Notes under the pieces: generated by a model
Told to the model about the DNA's origin: nothing
Seen by the model: the letters and a program-made list of their open reading frames with translations, nothing else
Database searches by the model: none
NCBI GenBank assembly: GCA_015039465.1
Contig: MU130540.1
Location: forward strand, 354,842 to 418,841
Direction: 5' to 3'
DNA from: Phlegmacium glaucopus
Taxonomy: Eukaryota > Basidiomycota > Agaricomycetes > Agaricales > Cortinariaceae
Length of the DNA stretch: 64,000 bases
Shown here: piece after piece, positions 56,618 through 64,000 of the stretch
Position numbering within the stretch: the first letter of the stretch is position 1
How the letters are laid out: the number at the start of each line of letters is the position of its first letter
Translations under genes and position numbers: made by a program

Positions 56618-57223
56618 CTAAATATCGTCCTCGATTTTGTTATCCTTGAAGTATTCTTCTAAATCTTGTTTCTGTTGGTCGGCCTGTTGTTGATCTCTTC
56701 GTGAATTGACTTTGATCTTGTGTTCTGAAAGTAAGAGGATTTGATCCATCTTAAGTGCTTTCGCTGCAATATTGATGTCTTTCCACGTTCGAGTGGTGGC
56801 ATGATGACTTCCATAGCGTGGGTTATAGATGACCCAGAGAAGAGAGGCGAATTGTTTAGCAGTGATTCCAGGGAGTTCGATGGCGTCAAATACATTGGTT
56901 CCTCGAATCTTGGATTGTGCTATGGTTTGTCCATCGGCTAGGTCGGAGTTGACGAATGCCAGTCGTTCTGAAAGCCAATTGGATTCTCGATCGAAGAAGT
57001 ATCGGTGAACTCGGAAGCGAATATGTTCGGTTTGAAAGAAGAAATGACCGCCAGCGATATGAAGCATAGGGGGTAATTGACCAGGTCTGAAGATAGGGAT
57101 TCCATTTTCAGGCGTGATGTCGTCGATGTATTCGTGAAATTGGTCGATATCAGTATCCATAGCAGTAGCAGTGTTGAAGTTCATGTTAGCGGAAGTAATG
57201 CGAGCAGCAGATGCGAGAGCCAT
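56618..57223 (-). CDS. BTB/POZ-domain protein encoded within Ty3 chromovirus 2
   Basis: I choose the ATG at 57221-57223 (201 codons); the frame is open further upstream to 57682 but there it overlaps the zinc-knuckle ORF and looks unlike protein. A TATAAG lies about 47 bp upstream (57270-57275, minus), then a pyrimidine-rich stretch, consistent with its own promoter. BTB fold at residues 58-170: R-F-R-V-H-R-Y-F-F-D-R-E-S, A-I-E-L-P-G-I, L-L-W-V-I-Y-N-P-R-Y and W-K-D-I-N-I-A-A-K-A-L. This is the pattern of fungal BTB proteins, which dimerise and often serve as Cullin-3 adaptors. A Gln/Asp-rich helix forms the C-terminus. It sits between pol and the LTR, in sense, where other elements may carry env or captured genes. 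The ORF is undamaged. Confidence 0.75.
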   Translation of the reverse strand: MALASAARITSANMNFNTATAMDTDIDQFHEYIDDITPENGIPIFRPGQLPPMLHIAGGHFFFQTEHIRFRVHRYFFDRESNWLSERLAFVNSDLADGQTIAQSKIRGTNVFDAIELPGITAKQFASLLWVIYNPRYGSHHATTRTWKDINIAAKALKMDQILLLSEHKIKVNSRRDQQQADQQKQDLEEYFKDNKIEDDI

Positions 57224-57545
57224 GGTGTGGAAGAGGCGATAAGGAAAGGGAAAGGATAAGTCGCGAGTTCTTATAAGGAGGAATAGAGTCAGAGATAAAG
57301 GGGAGTCATAGATATGAGTGGGGGTATTCTTAGCGTATGACTCAATGTTCTCCGGTAAGGTTACCGTCTTCATCTCCGTCAACGTCGTAGAATCCGGTTC
57401 CGTAAATGTCGGGATCGCAATCTTCTTCCTTTTTGACTTTAGATTTGCATCGGCAGGTGTTACCATCTGTCTGTCCTCGGCACCAAGCAACATGATCGTA
57501 GAAGAGGGGGAGTCGACAACTAGCACAGTGTTCTGGTTCTTGTCG

Positions 57546-58475
57546 TCATCGTTTGGGGAGAGGGGCTTTATCTTCTTCTTTGTTCTTGGGGCAATTGCTG
57601 GGCCAGTGTCCAGGGGCCACTCGTTTGCAGGATGGGCATCTGTAGGCACCGCATTCTTGTTTGCGATGTCCAAGGGTACCACATTGAAAGCATTTCGGTC
57701 GACTAGTGGGTGCTCGTGTCGTGTATGGGATGGATCGGATAAGAGGGATGTTGGCTTCAGACGGTTGTCGAGTGAGTGGTTGAGGGCGGATACGAGTTCC
57801 AGTTTCTTTGGAAGGGTTGTTAAGAGAAATGTTGTTTGGGAAAGTGACAGGAGAGTTAGGGGGAGCGGGGATCCAGAGGTTGACAGTTGGGATTGTTAAG
57901 GTCAAAGTCTGTTCAATTCGCTTACTTAATCCATTGATTTCAAGGTGAGGAATGAGTTGTCGGATATTGTGTTCTTGAGTCGCATTTGTTTGTCGTAATT
58001 CTTGTGCCATTTTGATAAGGCCTTCTGCCATCTTTTCTAAGGTATCAGCTTGCGGAAGTACCAGTCGATGGTGGCAGTAGGCAATGTCGAATGTTTTGAA
58101 ATCGGAGTCATGGGTCCAATCTCGAAGGTGGTCTCGTACGTAGGTTCGGTAATGAGAATATGTGGGGAACTGAGAGTCGAATATTTGGGTGATATCTTGG
58201 ATTCTGAATTGTTGGTTGGTAGTGGTAGAGCTTGTGGGGGAAGATGGGGGAAGTGGAAATTGCGTAGCGAGGAATGTAGTGTGGACATTGAGAGGTTTGT
58301 TCTCGAGGATAGTAGCAAGGGAGGCAGTAGCACTGAGAGTGGAAGTGGATGGAGGGGTTGTTGACAAGGGAGTCATGGGGGGAGCAGTCAGAGGGGGAAT
58401 GTTTTCTTTGTTATCTTCACTGGAGTCGGTGTCAATTTTTGTAACTTTGAAGAAGGTCTTGTGAATTGGTGACAT
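57546..58475 (-). CDS. Zinc-knuckle accessory ORF of Ty3 chromovirus 2
   Basis: 309 codons, ATG at 58473-58475, overlapping the end of the integrase ORF by 44 bp in another frame. The N-terminal third is Ser/Thr/Pro rich. The middle is helical (S-H-Y-R-T-Y-V-R-D-H-L, then a Q-E-L-R-Q-T-N-A-T-Q-E-H heptad-like region). Two zinc knuckles end the protein: C-F-Q-C-G-T-L-G-H-R-K-Q-E-C (CX2CX4HX4C) and C-P-S-C-K-R-V-A-P-G-H-W-P-S-N-C (CX2CX6HX4C). It is separate from Gag, so the element may have moved its nucleocapsid function downstream, or this is a second RNA-binding protein. Undamaged frame. Confidence 0.7.
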   Translation of the reverse strand: MSPIHKTFFKVTKIDTDSSEDNKENIPPLTAPPMTPLSTTPPSTSTLSATASLATILENKPLNVHTTFLATQFPLPPSSPTSSTTTNQQFRIQDITQIFDSQFPTYSHYRTYVRDHLRDWTHDSDFKTFDIAYCHHRLVLPQADTLEKMAEGLIKMAQELRQTNATQEHNIRQLIPHLEINGLSKRIEQTLTLTIPTVNLWIPAPPNSPVTFPNNISLNNPSKETGTRIRPQPLTRQPSEANIPLIRSIPYTTRAPTSRPKCFQCGTLGHRKQECGAYRCPSCKRVAPGHWPSNCPKNKEEDKAPLPKR

Positions 58476-59949
58476 TTCGTTCGGGTTCCCAGGTGTTTTC
58501 TGCAGTTGAATATCCTTTCCATTTTATAAGGAAAGCGTATCCTCTTCCCTGTCGTCTGTGGGAGATTATTGACTCGACTTCGTACTCCGGTTGGCCTTCA
58601 ATAAGGTCAGGAGGTGGTTGTGGGAAGTTATCGCCATAAACTCCATTTGTCTTGTAAGAGGAAAGTAGCGTGATATGAATGACTGGGTGAATTCTCCAGG
58701 AGTGGGGTAGTTCCAGGCGGTAGCTGAGGGGACTTAGAACTTCTATGACTTTGAAGGGGCCTTCTCGCTTAGGTGCCATTTTCTTGGTTTCGTATCGTAG
58801 TTTAAGGTATCGTGACTCAAGCCACACCTTATCTCCTATCTTGAATGGGGTGAAACCTCGGGTAATACGTTCAGTCATGACTTGTCGTGCGAGTTCATGG
58901 GCCACATTGGCTTCTTTCCGTGCTTCTTGGAGATTAATAAGGCGTTCTTGGGTGTCAGGGATGTTGGTTCTAGGGAATGCAGTGGGGATAGCGGTTGGGT
59001 TATAGCCCATTTGGAGGAATAGGGGAGATTCTTTTTGCGTAGCATGTGGTTTGGTGTTGTAAGAGAACTCAAGGGTAGGGAGGTATTGTCGCCATTGGTC
59101 AGGGTTATTTGCGCAGAAGATGGATAGATAAGCTTCAATTTCTTGGTTTGCTCTCTCGGTAGCGCCGTCTGTCTGTGGGTGATGGGCTGTGCTCATGACT
59201 AGGTTGATACCAAGAAGTCGTCCTAATTCCCGAAAGACGTGAGAGGCGAATTGGGGGCCACGGTCGGAGATAGCTTTGTCTGGTAATCCGTATCTTTTGT
59301 AAAGTGAGTCAAGTAAAATAGAGGCGGTTCCGTTGGCATCAATTGTTTTGTGGCATGGAGTTAGAATTACCCCCTTCGTAGACCCGTGGTCGACCACGAC
59401 CATGATAGAGTCAAAGCCGTCTGAGGGAGGGAGATCCGTGATGAAATCCATAGTGATCAGAGAGAACGGGCGGAGTTGTTCGGAACGAATAGGTTGTAAA
59501 GGCGGGGAAATAGGGTGTCGATTTATCTTGTGTTGTTGACAGATGGCACAGCCATCAACATAGTTTCGAATAAATGTAGCCATCCCAGGCCACCAATAGT
59601 CGCGTTGGACTAAGTTTTGGGTAACAAGACGGCCAGGGTGTCCGGCAGGGATAGAGTCGTGATGTTTTTGAACGATGTTACGGCGTAGGTCCATGTTATC
59701 GGGTACGTAGCAACGGTTTTTATAGAAAACCAGGTCGCCGTCGGTTCGCCAGTCACTAAGGGCAGAGCGCATAGGGAGGGGTCCGCCATGGAGCATCGCA
59801 TGTAAGGCGGTTTTGACAACATCATCCATTTGTTTTGTAGAAGTTATGAGTTCTTGGAGTTCCATGTCAATGGCGTTAACGAAAAGATTATCAGGGAGTA
59901 ATGTGTGGTCTTCATTGTCATTTTCCATTCCAACCGTAAGGTCGGCACG
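58432..59949 (-). CDS. Integrase with chromodomain, Ty3 chromovirus 2
   Basis: The frame continues from RNase H after a TGA at 59950-59952. HHCC finger (H-H-D-S-I-P-A-G-H-P, C-A-I-C-Q-Q-H-K). Catalytic triad D (T-M-D-F-I-T-D-L-P), D (S-D-R-G-P-Q-F) and E (T-E-R-A-N-Q-E-I-E). GPY/F-type module (E-G-P-F-K-V-I). C-terminal chromodomain: Y-E-V-E-S-I-I, F-L-I-K-W-K-G-Y and T-W-E-P-E-R-N. All integrase hallmarks are present and undamaged. Confidence 0.9.
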   Translation of the reverse strand, partial: RADLTVGMENDNEDHTLLPDNLFVNAIDMELQELITSTKQMDDVVKTALHAMLHGGPLPMRSALSDWRTDGDLVFYKNRCYVPDNMDLRRNIVQKHHDSIPAGHPGRLVTQNLVQRDYWWPGMATFIRNYVDGCAICQQHKINRHPISPPLQPIRSEQLRPFSLITMDFITDLPPSDGFDSIMVVVDHGSTKGVILTPCHKTIDANGTASILLDSLYKRYGLPDKAISDRGPQFASHVFRELGRLLGINLVMSTAHHPQTDGATERANQEIEAYLSIFCANNPDQWRQYLPTLEFSYNTKPHATQKESPLFLQMGYNPTAIPTAFPRTNIPDTQERLINLQEARKEANVAHELARQVMTERITRGFTPFKIGDKVWLESRYLKLRYETKKMAPKREGPFKVIEVLSPLSYRLELPHSWRIHPVIHITLLSSYKTNGVYGDNFPQPPPDLIEGQPEYEVESIISHRRQGRGYAFLIKWKGYSTAENTWEPERNVTNSQDLLQSYKN

Positions 59950-62172
59950 TCATGAAAGGGCATCGGATTGAACCATTTGGGTTCCAGGTACGTGTGTGAG
60001 GTGAATGTCAAATTCAGAGAGGAAAAGGCTCCATCGAGCTTGTCGTTGATTAAGTTTTTGAGCGGTTTTGAAGTAGGTCAGGTTTTTGTGATTGGAGCGT
60101 ACGGTGACTGGGTATGGGTTTCCCATCAAATAGTGTCGCCATTCTTTGAGAGCTCGAATAATGGCTAGAAGTTCTCGGTCGTAGATTTCATAGTTTCGTT
60201 CCGTATTGTTGAATGATTTGGATAAATATCCACAAGGGTGCCAGTCTCCGTTGTTATCTTGTTGTCGTAGTACTGCTCCTGATGCATATTTGGAAGCGTC
60301 CGTTTCGAGTTCAAAAGGTTTTGTTGCGTCAGGCATTCGTAGAACTGGGGATTCAGTGAATTTCCTTTTTAGCATTTCGAAAGCTTGGCTTCGTTCGGGT
60401 GTCCATTTGAATTTGGTGTCTTTCTTGAGTAGGTCGTTCAATGGTTTTGTCATATTGCCATATCCTTGAATGAATCGTCGGTAGTAGTTCCCAAAACCTA
60501 GGAATGAGCGGATTTCGTGTACTGAAGTAGGTGCAGGCCAGTCAGCGATTCCAGCGAGTTTTACCGGGTCCATAGCGAGTTTGTTTTCTTCGATGACTAG
60601 TCCTAGGAATTCCACTTTGGTTTGCCAGAAGGCGCATTTCTCGGGTTTAAGGTACAGGTCGTTGTCGGCGAGGCGTTGGAGGATCCGTCTGGTGTTTTCC
60701 ATGTTTTCGGCAATTGTTTTGGTGAATATGAAGATATCATCCATGTAAATGACGACCCATCCTTTGGTGGTTTCGATTATGAATATGTCGTCCATCATTG
60801 CTTGAAACGTGGCAGGGGAGTTGCAGAGTCCAAAAAACATAACTGTGGGTTCGAATAATCCTTTGTTGGTTTTGAAAGCTGCTTTCCATTGGTCTCCGTC
60901 TCGAATGCGTACATTGTTGTAGCCCCATCGGATGTCCAGTTTGGTGAAGTATTTGGCGCCTTTGAGTTTGTCAATGAGTTCGGAGATGAGGGGAAGTGGA
61001 TAGGTATTCTTGATTGTTCCTTCGTTTAATGTTCGATAGTCTTGCGTAGGGCGTACTTTTCCATCTTTTTTGTCGACGAAGAAGAATGGCGATGCCATGG
61101 GGGACTTGGATGGTCGTATGTAGCCTTTGTCGAGGTTTTCCTTGAGGAATTTGTCCAGTTCAGCTTGTTCTGGTAGTGTGAGTGGGTAGACCTTGCAGTC
61201 GCGAGGTATGAAGTCGTCTTTGAGGTCAATGGCGTGATCATAGGGTCTTGCTCCAGGGAATCGTTCCGCGGTTTCCTTGTCGAAGATACGCCAATAATCC
61301 ATAAGTTCCGGTGGTATCATTTCTTCCAAAGTTTTCTCGTCCTTCTTCGCATTTTGTTCACTTGCTAAAGCAGTGGAAACATTGGTTTTGTTGACCCAGA
61401 GTTCGTTGTCCGTGACGTGGTTGATAAAAGCGGCGACCAGCTCGGTTTCGCTGTCGTCGAGGTTGAGTTCGATGGTTTCATTTTCGTCGTCCAATTTTAG
61501 GAGTGTTGAATTGAGGGGTGATTCCTCGTCTTCGACTTCTTCTATTGTGGCTTTCGGAAGAGTTGGAGTTTCGGGGATCGTGGTGGCTTGTTCTCTTTTT
61601 CTCCAATCGGGGGAATCACTTCTTTGTAATTTGGTCTTCTTCTTTCTCTTTTCTTTCCATTTTTCTATTGTTTCTTTCATTTCTTCCTCTACTTGGTTGT
61701 ATCGTGTTTCGTCGATTTCCATCCTGTTTAAGGTGGTGGTGTGGGCGTTTTGCGTTTCCTGTAGTCGTTGTCGATTTCTTCGATTGTAAGTCAGGGCTAG
61801 TTGGTGTTTTCCCATTGGAAGATGCATTCGTCCAGTTCCCCAGTCTACTTGGGGTTTATGAGCTTGGAACCAGGGGAGTCCGAATATGACATCGGCGCTT
61901 GCTATTGTGACAACATGAAGTCGTTCCATCATCCAGCTATCGCCTTGTTGATATCTGATCCAGGTGTAATGTGTGATTTTCCCATTGGAGTTAGGGGATC
62001 CGTCTGCGTTTCGGGGGAGTATTGGTTTATCGAGGGGGTATAGAAGTACTTGGTGTCGTTTGGCAAAGCCGGCGTTCATAAAGAGTCCACCTGCTCCTGT
62101 GTCCATAAGAATTCGGGCGTCAACGATTTTGTTCTCTTTCTCAGTAAATGCAGACGGATCCCCCAATTCCAA
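59950..62172 (-). pseudogene. Protease-RT-RNase H of Ty3 chromovirus 2
   Basis: Protease D-T-G-A near 62101 lies in the spacer of the inverted duplication; the first residues of the frame come from the duplicated arm and are not native. A long charged Glu/Lys linker precedes [12 protein letters not shown], motif A K-L-D-I-R-W-G-Y (Asp intact), motif [10 protein letters not shown], motif C Y-M-D-D at 60736-60747. RNase [16 protein letters not shown], then R-S-N-H-K-N-L where Asp is usual before His. Ends S-D-A-L-S then TGA at 59950-59952, where CGA would continue the conserved D-A-L-S-R-R. Confidence 0.88.
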
Positions 62173-62808
62173 TGGGAAAATTACACATTACACCTGGATC
62201 AGATATCAACAAGGCGACAGCTGGATGATGGAACGACTTCATGTTGTCACAATAGCAAGCGCCGATGTCATATTCGGACTCCCCTGGTTCCAAGCCCATA
62301 AACCCCAAGTAGACTGGGGAACTGGACGAATGCATCTTCCAATGGGAAAACACCAACTAGCCCTGACTTACAATCGAAGAAATCGACAACGACTACAGGA
62401 AACGCAAAACGCCCACACCACCACCTTAAACAGGATGGAAATCGACGAAACACGATACAACCAAGTAGAAGAAGAAATGAAAGAAACAATAGAAAAATGG
62501 AAAGAAAAGAGAAAGAAGAAGACCAAATTACAAAGAAGTGATTCCCCCGATTGGAGAAAAAGAGAACAAGTCACCACGATCCCCGAAACTCCAACTCTTC
62601 CGAAAGCCACAATAGAAGAAGTCGAAGACGAGGAATCACCCCTCAATTCAACACTCCTAAAATTGGACGACGAAAATGAAACCATCGAACTCAACCTCGA
62701 CGACAGCGAAACCGAGCTGGTCGCCGCTTTTATCAACCACGTCACGGACAACGAACTCTGGGTCAACAAAACCAATGTCTCCACTGCTTTAGCAAGTGAA
62801 CAAAATGC
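61350..62808. repeat. Inverted duplication: arms 61350-62007 and 62150-62808, 142-bp spacer
   Basis: The plus-strand arm (62150-62808) re-encodes the protease/linker segment of the minus-strand arm with almost no change (one amino acid, A to V, plus a few bases at the spacer edge). The arm ends in CAAAATGC followed by A25 (62809-62833), after which gag sequence resumes. The arm replaces the gag C-terminus and the true protease start. Either a real foldback duplication or an assembly chimera. Confidence 0.85.
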
Positions 62809-62833
62809 AAAAAAAAAAAAAAAAAAAAAAAAA

Positions 62834-63604
62834 GTACCAATCTTTGATGGCTGTAGGGGGGTTTTCGAGTCCATAGATTTTCTGTAAAAGAGAGGTGTGG
62901 ATCCCTTCTGAGAAATAGTCGATAAGAGTTTTGTCGTCTTTGATCTTGGATCTTCCCGCGAGGATTCTGAATTGTGCGATGTAATCGTCTACTGAGTTGG
63001 TTCCTTGTCTGAGTTGGCGTAATTGGGCTCTGGCTTCTCCTTCGGCGTCGGCGGCTAAGAATGCTTCTTTGAGTTTCTTGATGAAACCGGCATAAGTTCC
63101 AAAGTCTGGGGGTGTGGTAGCGAGACATTCGTCAAGGAAAGCTTCTTTCCAGATTTTAGCAGTTCCGCCAGTGAGGAATGAGAGGATAAAGATGATTTGT
63201 TTGGCTTCGGAGTTATAGATTGAATCATTGAGAGAGAGGTATACTCGACAGTCCTGGAGGAAGGATAGGAGTCCGTCTCGATCTCCATGGTATGGCTGCG
63301 GGGGGTTGATGCGTACTTCTTTTGACATTTTGTCGTCGTTGTCTTCGTGGTCACTAGTTATATCCCAATCGGATTTTGGCTGTTGAACGGGTGTTTCGGG
63401 TCCAAAGGAGGTAGATGGTAATGGGGCAGGTGTTTGGAATGAGGAGGGAGCAACGGGTGGTGTGTATATTGGGGTTTTGACTTTTCCTGAAGTAGTCGGT
63501 TGAGGAGTTGACGGTGTCTGAGGGACTGGTTGGTCTGTTGCGGTTGTTCGAGGGTTTCTTCCTACTCGTTCTTGTCTTGGTTGTGTTGTAGAGCTGTGGC
63601 TCAT
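62834..63604 (-). pseudogene. Gag of Ty3 chromovirus 2, 3'-truncated
   Basis: ATG at 63602-63604; Ser/Thr/Pro-rich N-terminus, then a retrotransposon gag domain (P-Y-H-G-D-R-D, F-I-L-S-F-L-T-G-G-T-A, W-K-E-A-F, L-R-Q-L-R-Q-G, D-D-Y-I-A-Q-F). Coding stops at D-W-Y at the A25 junction (62833), so the rest of gag is missing. Confidence 0.85.
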
Positions 63605-63925
63605 GCGTTCTGGCTCAGGAAGTTTTTCTTCGAGAGCTTCTTCGTTGTCGGTGTCGTATTGACTGCTTCCGGTTGTGTCTTCTTCTTCTTCTGATGACTC
63701 GATAGGGGCTTGGTATTTGCCCTTTGACGTCGTGGTGTATTATCTCTTGAGATCTGTTGGTATCGGCGACCACACGATCTTCTTATGACTCCGTTGATAT
63801 AGGCGATCACACAAGTTCGGATCACAAGGATAATCCAAGTGACTGCTGGTTTGTTGGCTAGTGCGTGTTTTCGTTGGGCTCCAGAAGGTAAGGTTTGTCT
63901 GCGCTTAGAGAAGCGGACGCAAGAG

Positions 63926-63939
63926 TAGTTTAGACCTTT
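63926..63939 (-). promoter_or_regulatory. Self-priming primer-binding site of Ty3 chromovirus 2
   Basis: In element sense, AAAGGTCTAAACTA directly follows the LTR and is a perfect 14-nt complement of TAGTTTAGACCTTT inside the LTR (56332-56319). Same arrangement as in Ty3 chromovirus 1. Confidence 0.8.
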
Positions 63940-64000
63940 TGTTACGGCGACTATAAGCTTGCACTCGCGTTCGGTGCTGGGCCGATAGACCAAATAACTA
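63940..64000 (-). repeat. 5' LTR of Ty3 chromovirus 2, 61 bp visible
   Basis: Identical to the first 61 bp of the LTR at 56165. The remainder lies beyond the window. Confidence 0.9.

Larger units (their letters stand above)
56165..64000 (-). mobile_element. Ty3 chromovirus 2 (minus strand, extends past the window)
   Basis: Left LTR 56165-56601; the other LTR begins at 63940 and leaves the window. In the element's own direction: LTR, primer site, gag, protease-RT-RNase H, integrase-chromodomain, zinc-knuckle ORF, BTB/POZ ORF, LTR. A 0.66-kb inverted duplication disrupts the gag-protease junction. One in-frame TGA splits pol. Target flank on the visible side is GTAAG. Confidence 0.9.

Noticed and set aside
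57224..57682. Upstream extension of the BTB ORF
   Set aside because: It overlaps the zinc-knuckle ORF and has no domain features; a TATA-like box and ATG at 57223 favour the short form.
61973..62887. Plus-strand 304-codon ORF as an independent gene
   Set aside because: It is the inverted arm of the element's own protease/linker, fused to spacer and A25-encoded lysines.

Overview
The window looks like transposon-rich heterochromatin of a basidiomycete, most likely an agaricomycete mushroom. The evidence is spliceosomal introns of only about 47-55 bp, chromodomain Ty3 retrotransposons, a tyrosine-recombinase remnant, a DUF6589-type protein, a Crinkler/RHS-type protein and a BTB/POZ protein of the fungal kind. 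No species can be named from sequence alone. Almost every gene is broken, and many breaks are CGA-to-TGA changes, as expected from CpG deamination.

Layout. 1-3189: decayed gag-protease-RT, cut by a non-coding TIR element. 3190-7168: composite of two related non-coding elements rich in GTC/GTT arrays and C6-loop-G6 hairpins. 7399-11511 (minus): Crinkler/RHS-type pseudogene carrying three small DNA transposons. 11512-15011: LTR pieces and palindromic-repeat blocks. 15012-18136: a second large hairpin-array element, abutting a truncated tyrosine recombinase gene (18137-18599). 18926-21154 (plus): DUF6589-type pseudogene. It converges on a RecQ-like helicase pseudogene (minus, 30962 to 21144) that is split by a 7.6 kb Ty3 chromovirus (22574-30167, with a 978-base N gap). 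31252-32793 (plus): a Myb/SANT-like gene divergent from the helicase, with a 494-bp TIR element in its first exon flanked by a perfect 8-bp target duplication.

34.3-56.2 kb: gene-poor DNA made of two collinear, strongly diverged direct copies of a roughly 10-kb unit, pierced by at least seven short DNA transposons and carrying fragments of captured or duplicated genes, including an NDR/Orb6/Cbk1-type kinase. 56165 to the window end (minus): a second Ty3 chromovirus with pol, two accessory ORFs downstream of pol (a zinc-knuckle protein and a BTB/POZ protein), and a 0.66-kb internal inverted duplication.

How parts may work together: both Ty3 elements carry the self-priming signature of the Tf1/sushi lineage and end in chromodomains, consistent with targeting to heterochromatin. 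The recombinase, DUF6589, helicase and Myb/SANT genes lie side by side and may be remains of one larger mobile unit. The GT-rich hairpin elements code for nothing visible and would need a transposase from elsewhere. All boundaries and domain calls come from reading by eye, with no database search.
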